Assembly: GCA_930367215.1 (NCBI GenBank)
Contig: OV884059.1
Coordinates: forward strand, 64,203,393 to 64,267,392
Length of the DNA: 64,000 bases
DNA from: Pollenia angustigena
Lineage: Eukaryota > Arthropoda > Insecta > Diptera > Polleniidae
Direction: 5' to 3'
Below the pieces are notes generated by a model, which ran no database searches, was not told the DNA's origin, and was given only the letters and a program-made list of their open reading frames with translations. Numbering within the stretch: position 1 is the first letter of the stretch; the number at the start of each line of letters is the position of its first letter. Shown piece after piece: positions 1 through 12,044 of this stretch. A program made the translations under genes and the position numbers.

Positions 1-286
1 TGTGTTCATTTAGGTTTCATTTCGAAAGGAGATTTGCATAGGATGAGGTGAGTTACGAGAATATCCCTTCCATTTTCAATAGACTTCGTCCTGAAGTCAT
101 ATGTGTCAAACTTTGTTTAATACCCTTAGAAATTGCGACCTATTTAGATCGACTAAGGAACTGTTTCAGAGTTGTGGCTCTAGAAACTTTATTTTTATGC
201 GTTACAAAATTCAGCAGTAGCGCACAATATTTTTTGCAATATAAGTCATAAACAAAATGTTTTGTACAACTTAGGCAATATGTTTA
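1..286. other. unassigned AT-rich sequence
   Basis: I see no recognisable coding segment, repeat or RNA here. A short open frame on the plus strand lacks any familiar motif. Confidence 0.5.
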
Positions 287-609
287 TACCCACACCACAA
301 TAGTGGAGAGGGTATTATGCATTTGTGCTGATGTTTGTAACGCTCAAAAAATATTGGTCCTAGACCCACCTTAAAGTATACCGATCGGCTCAGAAAGTGA
401 GAAAGTGAACTAACGATGTCCGTCCGGCTGGCTGGCAGGCTGGCTGGCTGGCTGGCTGTCCATGTAACCTTGTGCGCAAAGTACAGGTCGCAATTTTGCA
501 GATAATTTTATAAAATTTGTGACATAGGCTCTTATTGGCACAATGACCAAGTCTATTTAAAAGGGGCCAAGTCGTATGTTCGGGCTTGACCGACAATACT
601 TTCTTACTT
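287..609 (-). repeat. dispersed repeat family G, copy 1
   Basis: Inverted relative to a second copy at 19621-20214. The copies share a terminal stretch around ACCACAATAGTGGAGAGGG, a middle with CTTGTGCGCAAAGTACAGGT, and an end with CGGTCAAGCCCGA. A (GGCT)n microsatellite lies inside at about 425-458, and the other copy has the complementary (CAGC)n at the same place, so the microsatellite belongs to the family. No protein is encoded and no TSD is visible. The superfamily is unknown to me; a non-autonomous element common in fly genomes is likely. Confidence 0.7.
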
Positions 610-2195
610 GTTCATATATAAATTCTTAGTTCAACATATTCCAGCTTCTGTTTATATGACAGCAGGCCTATAATACACTGCAATCAATTGTCATTGAAAT
701 CATAATGATTTTAACCAAACTTATATCGTTATTTGATTTTAAAATGATTTCAGATTTTCAAAGAAATCTTGCAAAAATTGCAATGTTTTGAGATGATACC
801 ATAACGACCTACACACACGTACACTTATATGCGGAAAACATTTAAATGAACGAAAAAGTAAAAAAACCTGTAAAACGCCCCTGTATTGTGTCTGCCATTA
901 AATTAAAAAAAATTTATTATTTATTTTTAAAAAAATCTCGATTTCAATAATTTTCATCATGATCCCGCGAAGCTATAAGCTTGTCACTTATCTTTTGTAA
1001 TATTTATGGTTTGATATCAAAGTTAAATTTCTCACAGATACACCGATTACAATCACGCTTTTGTATTAATAAGAAAGCATAAAGTAGCAATATATCAAAA
1101 GGCTGAAGGTAAGAAATAGGAAAAATAAATTTGCTAAAATAACGCGTTAAATTATAGAAATGTTAAAGGAAGTGGCACGTACACGAACACAAATATTTAC
1201 GCAATTCCACACCTATCCCCCACACCCACGCAGTTACGTTACAAATTCATACAACACCATAGTTTAAAAAAGGAGCATCATGAGCAACAATACAAAATTA
1301 CAACAGCAACAAACACTTATATACACACATCCTGTTAAAGCAAAAAAATAAAATGTGTTTGAAAAAACCACAAATACAAGTTTAAATACATATGAATACT
1401 TTGTATATGTATGCATATTAGGGTGGGTCAATTTGTTCGGGCCCAAAAAACAGAGCTTTTGGTTTTTGAGTTAAAAATTTGGTGCTCAAGAAATCCAAAA
1501 AAAAATTATACTTTTTTGGAAATATTTCCGTGATCACAAGTCATAACAGCCTAAGTCTGTTGTTTAATATTTTCAGTACAGCAGTTTAAAGTTTGGAATC
1601 TTGACTGAAAATCAGATTCCAAAAAAAAAAACGAATTTCTTTACTTAGTTGCTAAAAAAAATAGTTGATTATTCTCGTAGTCAAAATATATTATCGAAAA
1701 AGACACTTAGGCTCTTATGAATTGTTGAACGAAAGAAAGTCAAAAATTTAAAGTTGAGTTAGGCTATACAAAAATAAAAAACTTTCAGTGCGCCTAAATT
1801 CCAAAATTTATCAGATTCGATCTCTCATGTTGAGTTTAGTTATTATTCCTATATAATAATTCATAAAGTTAAAAGAAGAACGACTTAAGTTGATTTAGGC
1901 AATAATGAAAAAATAATGTGTATATACGTATGTTGTAATCCTGATTTGAATTATGTAACGTGTCGTTACAAACTTACCCTTCATTTACATTTAATCCTAA
2001 CATTTTAATCCTAACATTATAAGGTATTAGTGGCCCAACACCGTGAATACCCTTACTATTTTACTTACTTTACTATTTGCTAACATAACTTTTTCACTTT
2101 ACTGATTTATTTTTGAATAAGTAGACCAAAGTTTGCTCGAAACAAACAGAGGAGATATTGCCCTCAGCTCCAGTATTTACTCTCGGTAGTAAGTA
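610..2195. other. unassigned AT-rich stretch
   Basis: No coding segment is recognised. A motif ATTAGGGTGGGTC at about 1419-1431 recurs in slightly altered form at 52092, 60449 and 62478, next to different sequence, suggesting the end of a dispersed repeat. The remainder is low-complexity A/T sequence. Confidence 0.4.
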
Positions 2196-2610
2196 GATAC
2201 CGTAGATAGTCGTATTTAGCCGACTGCCGGTGCCTCCGAATTCCATTCTGTAGCCGACTGAATACAAACCAGCAGTCAACCCGTAGTTAGTCGTATTTAG
2301 CCGACTGCCGGTGCCTCCGAATTCCATTCGGTAGCCGACTGAATACAAACCAGCAGTTAACCCGTAGTTAGTCGTATTTAGCCGTTTGCCGGTGCCTCCC
2401 AATTCCATTCGGTAGTAGACTAAATACAAACCCGTATTTAACGTATAACTATTCGTGTTCAGCCGACTGCCGGTGCCTCCGAATTTCATTCGGTAGCCGA
2501 CTGAATATAAACCAGTAGTCCACGTATTCTTACCAATAGTGAATACGAACCAGCACTCAACCCGAAGTTAGTCGTGTTCAGCCGACTGCTGGTGCCTCCG
2601 AATTCTATCC
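2196..2610. repeat. 81-bp minisatellite with an open frame
   Basis: The core AGCCGACTGCCGGTGCCTCC starts at 2218, 2299, 2380, 2461 and 2580, so the period is 81 bp for the first four units and 119 bp before the last. Because 81 is 27 codons, the minus strand stays open through the array (2094-2489) and reads as repeats of a 27-residue unit containing GGTGSRLNTTNYGL and GLYSVGYR. The array is GC-richer than its surroundings. I know no protein family with this repeat, so the open frame may be only a consequence of the period. Confidence 0.85.
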
Positions 2611-2999
2611 TCCTAAATCTCTTGGTGTCCAAAGTATTTTTAAGTAATTTCATTTTAAATTTGAATTAATTTTTTCACAAAATGTAAACAAAGCTTGAGA
2701 TTCAGTATACACACCTTTATGAATTCGCCTTGCTTATGGCCAATTTAACCAATTCTATTTGAATGTCAATTCATAATTAAATATAGTATTTCATATACAT
2801 ATGTAATTTAATTTTTATTTGACAATTAAAAACACATTTATTTTTAAAATTTTCGTATTTATTTTATTATATAAAAACTTAAACGATTTTTTTTTAACAA
2901 TTAACTTTAACATTCTTCTTCAATAAAAGCTATAAATTAGATTACTATATCATTAAGAAGTATACATATAAAAACAAAGACTTTCAATTGCAACCCCAT
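2611..2999. other. low-complexity A/T stretch
   Basis: Runs of A and T with no gene-like or repeat structure that I can name. Confidence 0.5.
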
Positions 3000-3960
3000 T
3001 TATTCAATTTTGTCTATTCTTTGAATTTTTCGACAAGTTTTTCATTTAGTATTTGGTCCAAAGAACTTTGTTCTTTAAAACACATTAACTGCGAGTGGGC
3101 GTAGTACTTTCAACCAGATTTTTCAAAGTTTCAAGTGGAATATTGCCCAATGCCTCTTCAACTCTTGACCAAAGTTCATCAAAATTAGTCGGTGCCTTTT
3201 TACAATTGCCCACAAATTTTCGATAGGGTTCAGGTCGGGGCTTTGAGCTGGCCACTTCATCGTTTGGAATTGTTGTTAGCTAAGCCATTTTTGGACAATT
3301 TTGCCAGTGTGCTTTGGATCCCCATCTTGCTTAAAAAGAATCTCTGTTGCAGAGTAAGCACACTGTTAAATAAAAACCGGTAAGTTGTTTTGTAAAATAC
3401 TAAGATACTGCTTCTTCTTCATTATTCCTTCTATTCTGATAAGTGGACCAATAACCCACCAGGTGAAACATCCCCAGGCCATTACACTTCCACCACCGTG
3501 CGTAACAGTTTGATTGACATATTGCCGCTGAATTGTTTCACAGGAACTCTTCCAATAATATTGAATTCCGTTAGATTGGAAACGATTAATTTTTGTCTCA
3601 TATCACTCGCTTCCAATCATCAAAAGTGCAGATTTTATATTTTTAGCAGGAATCAATTCGGGACTTCACGTTTTTACCCGACAGTGCAGGTTTCTTCTTT
3701 TTTATAGAAGACTCCAATCAAATTCTGTGCAAGTCCCTTCTTATTGTGCGAGAACTTACCGTTTTGCCCAGAGCTTTGGCAGCCAATTTTGGTGTTCTTG
3801 CTTTCTTGTTATAAGATTTATTTTCACCAAACAAGCATCTCCATCAGATAATAATCTAGGACTACCTTCTGTGTAAGTAGCCACTTCGCCGTTTCTTCGT
3901 TTTCTTACAAGGCTGACAGTTCAATGGAATAGATTCAGTTTTTCCGATACCACGGCTTAC
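3000..3960 (-). pseudogene. Tc1-like transposase remnant
   Basis: Conceptual translation of the minus strand gives Tc1-family blocks in the correct order but in shifting frames. About 3440-3500 encodes a block like HGGGSVMAWGCFTWW. About 3310-3345 encodes QDGDPKHTGKIVQKWLS, carrying the second catalytic aspartate. About 3210-3260 encodes MKWPAQSPDLNPIENLW, carrying the third catalytic acidic residue. The family performs cut-and-paste transposition with a DDE catalytic triad. Stops and frameshifts show that the copy is dead. The N-terminal DNA-binding part, towards 3960, is too decayed to delimit, and I could not find TIRs that clearly belong to it. Confidence 0.85.
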
Positions 3961-3971
3961 CTTCTTCGCTT

Positions 3972-4296
3972 ACAGCCATACCTAAACAGGAGCGGAAAAC
4001 GTTTTCTAGCTGTCAAAAATGCTCATGCCCATACTATTTGTATGAAGCATCCCTAAATAGCGCGACGTCAACGCTTTACAATTGGAAAAATCGATTTTGA
4101 CAGCGCGTTTAATGGTGAAGTTGTCAATCTAGCGGTTTTTTCTTTTCTTTTTATTTCTATCATGTGGGTTTTATTAAACAAGAAAGTTAACACTACTGTT
4201 TCTGGCACAACCTTGACGCTCTTGTTTAGGTATGGCATATCAGCGTAAAAGCTAAGCGGAAGAAAGCCTTCCGCTCTTGTTTAGGTACGGCTGCAA
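3972..4296. mobile_element. short inverted-repeat element (MITE-like)
   Basis: The left end CAGCCATACCTAAACAGGAG is matched in inverse at 4271-4295 (CTCTTGTTTAGGTACGGCTG). A further partial copy of the end sits at about 4213-4233. The length is about 325 bp and there is no coding capacity. A target duplication is not evident, so the superfamily is open. Confidence 0.55.
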
Positions 4297-4367
4297 GTCG
4301 CACTATTTCGTTTTCATGATTTTTTGATATTTTTCATTTTTTACCGATCTATTAAATACTGAACCAA

Positions 4368-4889
4368 TCACCCCTATCGCGAATGTTATGGGAATATGAT
4401 ACATGGGATCAAACCTAAATTCCCATCCCCAACAAATCGGTATCGCAAATATTTTGGAAGTAAAAATTTCTATTGTGAATTATTTGTCAGTGCTTTGTAA
4501 ACAAAAGTCTCTATTGTGAGTAACTTGTCAGTGCCTGTATTGTGAAAAAAAATACAAAATTAAATATTAATAAAAATATGATAAAATAAATAATGAATAG
4601 TGTTTATCTTCATTATCTTTATGTACACTCCTTCAATAAAAGGAAAAAGTAATTTAATTTAGTCCTACTTTAGAAAACAAATTAAAATTTACAAGTTCCC
4701 TTCTCGTTCACATCAACGCTTGTTGGGAATTTATTTATTAAAAAAATTCGCGGGAGTAACATTGGCGATGCCAAATTTTTTAAGTTTGGAAATTCATTCC
4801 CAAAAAATTTGTTATGGGAATCATTCACAATACGAAATAAAAAAATCTGGGAATATTTTCATGGGAGTTGTTGTTTGCGATAGGGGTGA
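4368..4889. mobile_element. MITE with TCACCCCTATCGC ends
   Basis: The ends TCACCCCTATCGC and GCGATAGGGGTGA are perfect inverted repeats enclosing about 520 bp of A/T-rich non-coding sequence. Internal GGGAA blocks also appear in inverse near each end. The target duplication is not clear. I infer a non-autonomous DNA transposon. Confidence 0.65.
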
Positions 4890-5296
4890 ATATATGTTTA
4901 GTTTACGCCATCCTTTACTTTAATAAAACAAAAATTGAATTTTTCCAAAATATGAAATATAAACATTCAATAATTCCAATACAAAAAATTCCATTATAAC
5001 GGGACTAGGCATTTATAAATAAAAATGCTTAGAGTGGACAAAACTGGATAAATGCACACTCACAATATTATTACAGTAACGGACTGCAGTTTATTTAAGA
5101 AATATTCCGTTCAGTCATTTTTAAATAAATAAACATTTAAAATTCCAAGCAAATTTATTTTTAACTGATTCTAACAGTTATTCAAAAAACTAAGTGCATA
5201 TTAATACGGATTTTAAGTTGTAGTTAATATTGTCCGTTGATTGAGTTAAATTCTTCTTTATGTTAAATTAAATAAAAATGTAATTTAAAGCAACGA

Positions 5297-6635
5297 AAAG
5301 TTCATTTAATTTTTACTGTCCAAAATTCAACAGCGGATTCCGTAAAAGCAAATGAATATTCAGTTATCTTATATAAATTAACTATCAAAAAATTAACTAC
5401 ATATTCCGTAAAAACAAATAAATTTGCAGTTATTTTATAAAATTTTACTGTCAAAAATTCAACGCCATATTCAGTAAAAACAAATAAATATTCAGTTATA
5501 TTATTTCTAAAGCACTTTTTTTTTGTCGGTTGCAAATATCTCCCATACCACCGCATCAAATTTAATGAATGAGATCTTATTTTAAAGCTTATTTCTAACA
5601 CTAATGACGAAAAATAATTAGAAATTGAAAAATTAATATTTTCATTGATAAAAATTATATTTTAAAATGTATTGAAGTTACCAAGGCGAATTCATACAAG
5701 GTGGTCTTATTTTGAAAACGTTTTACAACACTGTTAAACATTTTAACGTTGTGTCAAAAATTCAAAGAAATATTTGATTTTGTTTTTATATTAAATTGTG
5801 TTTGTTTGAAATTTAATAACTTGAAAAAGTTTTAAATTTCACAAATTTAATTGAAAATTAAAGAATTTAGTTAAGATTCCCAAGAACCAACAGGACGGTA
5901 TACCATTTTGACACAAGGTTAGTAATCAGCTGTTACTTACGAAGCAAGATAAGTTCTCCTGTGTAAATTCGCCTTGGAAGTTACTAAAATTTCTATTAAT
6001 TATTTTCATTTTATGTTACAAAAATGACAACTAACGGTGCGAAATATGCGCACGGGTCATCTAGTTTTATATAATTTAACTACCAAAAATTAATTTTTAC
6101 TTATCTATAAAAAATGAATTGCTTGTTTTGTGTAAGCAATTCCCATTTTCTATTTGTTAATATAATTTAGTTAAATACATCAAATTTAAAATGTAAAATA
6201 ATTGCGAAGCCATATCGGTCATGCTGCTGGTGTCTTATAATTGAGAGTTCTTCTGTAAACAACGTGGTCAGTACAACAAAAGTAAAACAAACTTGTGTAA
6301 CAGGGTAAGTAAATACAAATATTCTCCCTCTTTCACTTATAAAAAAAACAAGCGGACAGGTGTCTGTCTGGTGTTTTTTTGAAATTTGGCTCTTTTGTGG
6401 AGTAAACGAAAATTACTGAATTTAATAAAATAACTGAATATTTAATTGTTTTTACTGAATATGGGGTCAATTTTTGGACTGTAAAATTTTAAAAAATAAC
6501 TGAATATTTAATTGTTTTTACTGAATATTGTGTTGAATTTTTGACAGTAAAATTTTACAAAATAACTGAATATTTATTTGAGTTTACGGAATATGGTGTT
6601 GAATTTTTGACAGTAAAAATTAAATGAACTTTTGG
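5297..6635. mobile_element. fold-back element with tandem-array arms
   Basis: The outer ends AAAAGTTCATTTAATTTTTA and its complement (6612-6635) are inverted. Each arm, about 5302-5512 and 6418-6632, holds three tandem units of roughly 70 bp built around a CAGTAAAAACAAATAAATAT / ATATTTAATTGTTTTTACTG motif. TIRs made of tandem units recall FB and Galileo elements of Drosophila, by architecture only. A 295-bp hAT MITE sits in the central region. No transposase is present. The open frame at 5302-5601 follows the tandem units and is not a gene. Confidence 0.65.
5682..5976. mobile_element. hAT MITE, family E, copy 1 (8-bp TSD)
   Basis: The terminal inverted repeat CAAGGCGAATT/AATTCGCCTTG is flanked by an exact 8-bp duplication GAAGTTAC at 5674-5681 and 5977-5984. 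The CAAGG start and 8-bp TSD fit the hAT superfamily. Internal markers are ACAAGGTGGTCTTATTTT and CAGGACGGTATACCATTTTG, shared with the copy at 26422-27899. There is no coding capacity. It lies inside the fold-back element and is therefore younger than it. Confidence 0.9.
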
Positions 6636-8090
6636 TTAAAAATAAATGAAAAATAGGTATGTAGACCGGTTTTTAATTGAATTTTCATTTATTTTATATT
6701 ACAATTTAAGTTAATTTTACGTACAGAATATTGTGAGTGCAGTTTTAAAACAAAAATGTATATTTTTTACGCTAATGAACCAAATGTGTGTGTCTGATCA
6801 ATGAACATAAACATAAAATAAACATTTTATATTATTTGTCGAAAAAAACCTTTGTAAAAATAAGAATCCTTACAAGTTCAAGAAAAAGGTTGTACAATAT
6901 TCTAGTAATTGTCCTTTTTATAGGTGACATTATTGTATTGCATTAACTTTTTGCAGACTCCTTCTTAGAATGTAAAGCACTGGAAGTATTTTAATACTGG
7001 CAGAAAAACATAAGAGACGGACGCAATTGATATACAAACCCCTTTTTCTTATAAAAAATAAGAAAAATGTTAACAACCTGTTCATCGATTTCTAACGAAA
7101 TCTTTAAACAGGCAGTAAACGTCTGTGAGCTGAACATATTTATACGACTACTGACCGGCTTTTACAAATGGTACACACATTTTGAAATGCAAAATTAAAT
7201 TCAATAAAAACCAATAAAAGCATAAAAACTGGATTCATTTTTACGTTTAGTTACGGAACTCCGTAACTGCTATAGATGGTTGGCGTGCACAAAAGAGTGT
7301 GTGGCTAATAATGTGTGAGCGTGTCTCTTTGGCATGTTTGTGTAGGTTTGTTAATGTTAAGTGAATAAGTATGGGAATTGTTTGTGCCACGACTTAACCA
7401 TATTGTGAAAATAAATGAAGAATTTTGAATTTTGACACTATTGAGTATAAATTTTGACATTAGTGTAGAAATTTTTGACAACCACAAAATTATTTTTTTT
7501 CATCAAATTTGTTTAAACAAAATAAAAAATAATATGGAAGCAGGACCAGTGGCAAAAAAAATTTAAAAGAAGTATACATGATTTAAATATTTAAATATGT
7601 ATAAGCTTTTTTGCCCAAACTTTTTGCAAAAATTGTTAAAATATAAGAACGAATTCATCAAATAGTTGGGACGATCTCATTTCCAACATAATTGAAATGA
7701 TTATTGGTAAACGTTTGTTTAATTTATTCATTTTCACAAAACTACTAGTAATTGTTTTTTTCTTTATGTCAAAATTTAACGTTGTCAAAAATGTTACAAT
7801 TTCACACAGCACAAATATGAAAATTTTCTACCACAAACAAATTTCATTTCACCATAGAACTTTGCTACCGTTTCACACACACCCTGACTCTAAATTAAAC
7901 GCAATTATAAACAGTTGTTCAACAAAAGGACACAAAGATTTTTTGTGTGCGTTTATACTTCTATTTTCCCCACTTATCCTTGTTTGCGTGTCCTAGTGTT
8001 TCAAACATGTTTACCACACTAGAGAGGTACAGTAACATACTGAACAAATGTTTGCCTATATTACTTAAGAGAAATAATAAACATGGTAAT
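6636..8090. other. unassigned A/T-rich stretch
   Basis: No transposase motif or paired inverted ends are found. A segment at 7870-7890 with GCTACCGTTTCACACAC is shared with 25457-25473 and, inverted, with 18410-18430, so part of it belongs to dispersed repeat family F. Open frames here are short and unsupported. Confidence 0.4.
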
Positions 8091-8092
8091 GA

Positions 8093-9738
8093 CCCAGCGG
8101 GAAAATGGAATTAATAGGAATCGAGAAAGTAATACATATCTTGTATAATATTTGATTCCAGAATACATTATTCTTAACACAGACTATGTCCTAGGATTGT
8201 AATAAATTATTTTAATGTATCCTGGGAATGAATTAAATAATTCATTCTTTATAATAAATTATATTCATAATAAGGATGAATAAATTCTGTAATTCATTAT
8301 TTTTAATATATTATAATTTGTAAAAAAAGCAATGAATTACTTTATTGTATTCACCGAATGAATATTATTATTCGTAAAAAAACATGTTTATTTCAAAAAA
8401 TAATAAGAAAAAAATACATTTCAAATAAATTAACTTAAAAAATGGATTAAATACTGTGTATTTTAACTTTTTTTATATAAGGGGGTTAGTGTTTTGAAAA
8501 ATTAAACAAACATTTACTTGGCACACTTTTTCTCCAAGTGGACTTTTTTGAATTGGCGCACTTTTATGAGGTGAAATGCCTTTTTAATATCTGCAGAGTA
8601 CTCTTTCTCGTTGTACCCCTCACGTTTTGAAACCTCTGCAATTAAAATAATACAAACATATATATTATAAGGTTTTATTCATATACATTACATACATAAA
8701 CTGCCCAAAAAACCTATATTTTCTACACATTCAGGAAGGTGTAGAAGCGAATGAACATTGAATGAGACCGCGTCCTCTGCGAATATTAATGGAAATGTTT
8801 GGACAAAATATTGAAGCATTTGCGACGCTGTTTCTGTATGCAATCTGTAATTCTGCTCTACTAGCAAAAGCCTATAAGCGCAATGTAAAAGGCAAAACGT
8901 GTAATAGAAATCTTCGTCAACTATATCTGCCAATATGACTATTCCAGTGTACAAAATAAATTGCCTAAACTCGGTAGCCTTCCACCGCTTCACTTCGTCT
9001 ACTCCTCTTGGTTTTCTACAAAATTCTCTGGGTATGAATGGAACAAAGGACAGTAATTTAGAAGATATTACACTTTTTTGCGTTTGACTTAATTTAGTTT
9101 TTTTTGTTTTACCACTGAGAAGAAGAGTTAACATTTTTTTGGTGACTCCCAAATCCACAAGATGCATTGGGTCCAACGGAAATTGGGTTATCATACCGAT
9201 TCCAAGATCTTCTTAGTCCAACCTGTCATCAACAGTTTTTCTATGAAAGCCCGTATGCCTTCTTTCTTTAAAATCTAAGATTCACCAGAAATATCTTCTA
9301 CAATTGAATTTTCTTCCACAAAATTATTACAATCACTATTTTGTTCTATTGCACTTGCACAGTTTTTTTGTTTCGCTAAAAGTCTTCTCCAATGCCATTT
9401 GGAATACATTTATACCTTTTCAACTATGACCGTACGCTTTTAAACACAAACTGCGACTAAAATAAAAATTATAAGTAGGCGACATTAAGGCAGCAAAAAA
9501 ATAACGGATTTTTATTAAGGAAATATGTATGTAAAGCAAAAACACGAATAATTGTTACTAACAGAAACAATACATTCCTTGTTCTGCAAATGTGGGAATA
9601 TACGTGGTAATCAATGCAAAAATTTTGTGTCTGATGAAATTACCTTCTCGATTCCAATGAATGCATTATTATTCTTTCGAAAATAATGCATTATTGTTTT
9701 AATTATTTATGAAATCAATTCCTCATTTTCCCGCTGGG
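8093..9738. mobile_element. CACTA-like DNA transposon with CCCAGCGG ends
   Basis: The ends CCCAGCGGGAAAATG and CATTTTCCCGCTGGG are perfect inverted repeats. They are flanked by GA on both sides (8091-8092 and 9739-9740), which may be a 2-bp target duplication. A subterminal GGAATCGAGAARGTAAT block occurs in inverse orientation near each end, as in CACTA/EnSpm elements, which carry subterminal repeats. The element encodes part of a transposase on the minus strand. At 1646 bp it is too short for an autonomous CACTA element, so it is a deleted copy. Ends of the same type bound a MITE at 35328-35751. Confidence 0.8.
8688..9194 (-). pseudogene. CACTA-like transposase fragment
   Basis: The 168-residue open frame begins with PLDPMHLVDLGVTKKML (residues 6-22), the block that contains the conserved DxMH...G signature of CACTA-type transposases. 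It continues with IPREFCRKPRGVDEVKRWKA (54-73) and ATEFRQFILYTGIVIL, blocks I recognise from animal transposases of this type. It ends with NVHSLLHLPECVENIGFLGS, where the known proteins continue. The upstream half with the first catalytic aspartates and the downstream part are missing, so the fragment cannot be active. The family cuts and pastes elements with short TIRs. The family assignment rests on motif memory, not on a search. Confidence 0.8.
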
Positions 9739-9781
9739 GAGTATAAGTTCATACTCATATGATTGTTCATATGTACAGTAA

Positions 9782-10142
9782 CCCTGCAAATAAAATTGGA
9801 CCACCTGATCCATTTTGATAAAATGGACTGGTCCAATGTAATGCAAGCTGGATCATGTCATTGTTAAAAAGTGTTTATAGTGGGACGACATGTCTTCGGT
9901 TTTTAACGACGTGCTTTCGTTTTTAAACGACTTCAAAGCTAATCCTCTTGTGCATACCATGGAGTAGTTTCAAAACTACTCCTTAGTAGTCCAAAGGTGG
10001 GTTATATGGTCCTCTCCTAGGACATCGTAATGTTAAATTTACCATGTTTTTTCTATAAGTTTGGGTTACTTTTAGAGTAGTCATGGTCCCTTGTCGGCTA
10101 CTCTTTACACGCGTGTTTGGACTGGTCCTATTATTTGCAGGG
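9782..10142. mobile_element. MITE with CCCTGCAAATAA ends
   Basis: CCCTGCAAATAA at the left is matched by TTATTTGCAGGG at the right. Just inside, GGACCA and TGGTCC blocks also pair. The length is 361 bp and it is non-coding. No convincing TSD was found. The superfamily is undetermined. Confidence 0.6.
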
Positions 10143-10634
10143 AAGTTTAGTGCAAAATAATGTTCTCAGTGCTTCTGTGTCTATATTTGTAAAAATAAAA
10201 ATAAATGTAAACTTATATCTCAGTACACGTTAATATGAGTGTATAGTTAACTTACATGTTTACTGCCATACAAAGTTATATCAAAAAAAAAATATATTTA
10301 ACAGCCAACCGAAACACCAACAATGCGACAAGCGAAGTGTAACAACAAACTTTTATACAGTTGTCATACTCATCGTAACGCCTTTTTTAAACACATCGTT
10401 ACCAATATCTCTCAGTGCCAATGAATGCTTCTTGTTTTAGTTTCCGTTATTTTAGTCTTATATGGAAGAGTCCTTCCTCCCAGATATTTAAGCCATCCCC
10501 AAGTTAAAAATGGTTTTCAATAATGACACTCAATGTCTTTATTGTTTTTTTTTTTTTTTTGTTGTCATCCGTCCTGTTTGTGGGGAGGATATTAATTTCT
10601 CCAATACAATGAGTGTCTGTGTATCTGTCTATAT
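10143..10634. other. unassigned stretch
   Basis: A long T run sits near 10542. No gene or paired repeat is recognised. Confidence 0.4.
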
Positions 10635-10760
10635 CCCAGCGGTAAAACTCAGAAGACCTTCTAACTTCAGGCCTTTTTAACAGCCTGATTAAACAATTTA
10701 AATACTATTCTTATGTAACTGCTAAAGAATGCCTCATAGAAGGCCTCGGCTCATTGGTAT
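10635..10760. repeat. solo CCCAGCGG-type MITE end
   Basis: CCCAGCGGTAAAACT at 10635 matches the ends of the element at 35328-35751, and AAGGCC/GGCCTT blocks follow as in that MITE. The partner end was not found downstream, although related interior sequence reappears at 12045-12290, so the copy may be broken and partly displaced by later insertions. Confidence 0.5.
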
Positions 10761-11006
10761 AAAATACCGTGAAATGTAGTTGGCAACAACTATGTTGTTT
10801 TGCTTTAAAGATTATGTTTTACGCTTTTTTTTATGCTTGACGCTAATGTACAACAGAAATATTGTTTACATGTGTTCCTTAAATATAAATACTGTTTGCT
10901 ATTAAATACAAATACAAAAAGTACCAAATTGTGGGAAAAATATTCTGTTAGTTGAAGTTCAGTACCAATTCAAAATTTCAATTTTGCAACATATTAAAAT
11001 ACAATA

Positions 11007-11513
11007 AGGGTCTTCATGATATTGCTTAAAATTACCATTTGTGCAAATGGGTAAACTTGCGAGACTCGTTTCATGAAGATCCTTTTTAATTTTTGTGTAT
11101 TTTTAAACAATTAATGTCATTTCAATCAGAAACGTCAATAAAAAATATATTAAAAAAAAATAATTAAAAATATAATAAAAAACTTGAAATTTGTAAATTA
11201 TAAATGAAATTTGTTTTTAAACATGCATAAAGAAAGCCAAAAGACTAATATGCTTATATTATTACAAGAATTTATTGTTTGTGATTTATTTACACTTGAA
11301 GTTTTCATTGAAAACGGCGGTAAGCATTAAAAAAAATTGTCTGTATAAATGCACAATTGAACAGCGCAAGTTTACGAGTCAAAATTGTTGGGCAAATTTA
11401 AGCAGTTTGTGTAAATGAATTCTCATACAATTTTTGACAGTTCATTTACGAGGGTGTAAGAATGCACAGTTTGCACAGTTTACGAGACTTATAAACGATA
11501 TCATGAGGACCCT
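11007..11513. mobile_element. MITE with AGGGTCYTCATGATAT ends and TA duplication
   Basis: The left end AGGGTCTTCATGATATTG pairs with the complement of ATATCATGAGGACCCT at the right. TA flanks both sides (11005-11006 and 11514-11515), as expected for Tc1/mariner-type insertion. The 507-bp interior has no coding capacity but holds GTTTACGAG and TTTGTGCA-type blocks near both ends. Confidence 0.7.
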
Positions 11514-12044
11514 TAATATAAAAACAATAATGTAAATCGTTTTAGTTGAGTTTTGTTCATTAAGGAAGATAGGTACTTGTGCTTAAAAGTAAAACCAACA
11601 AAAAGTAAACAAATTAAATGAAAATAATGAAAATGTTATCTACAACACTGCGATGCAGTAAGTTTGCGCTCTGACATTTGATTGCGAATTTTTAATAATT
11701 TGAGGTGGCTGATTTCAAATCGAATCTCCATTTTTCTCTATCAGCTCTCGTTTCCGAGATATACCGTTATGTCCAAAACTAAGGCACTCTCCCTACATAC
11801 ATATATTGGAATAACTTGAAAACGGTGTACCATATTCAGTTAAAAAAAACGAAACTCGGCAACAATATTATCTTTAAGCCGTGCTTACATTGTTTTTAAA
11901 TATGCCCTGTAGTTTCAGAGATATCGTTGAATTTTTGAAGAAAAAACAGGAAAATTTTGAAATTAAACCAATTTTTTGTTCTTAAAAATTCATAAAAAAT
12001 AAAGAAGCGACAAACATCACAGTTTTATTTGTAATCAATTCTTA
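11514..12044. other. unassigned stretch, possible old TIR debris
   Basis: The segment 11755-12010 ends with TTCTTAAAAATTCATAAAAA, a pattern resembling the arms of the fold-back at 31531-32913 and the TIRs at 36482-39999. No partner arm is found here. Otherwise there is nothing recognisable. Confidence 0.3.

Noticed and set aside
425..458. (GGCT)n microsatellite as an independent feature
   Set aside because: The other copy of family G carries the same tract, so it is part of the dispersed repeat.
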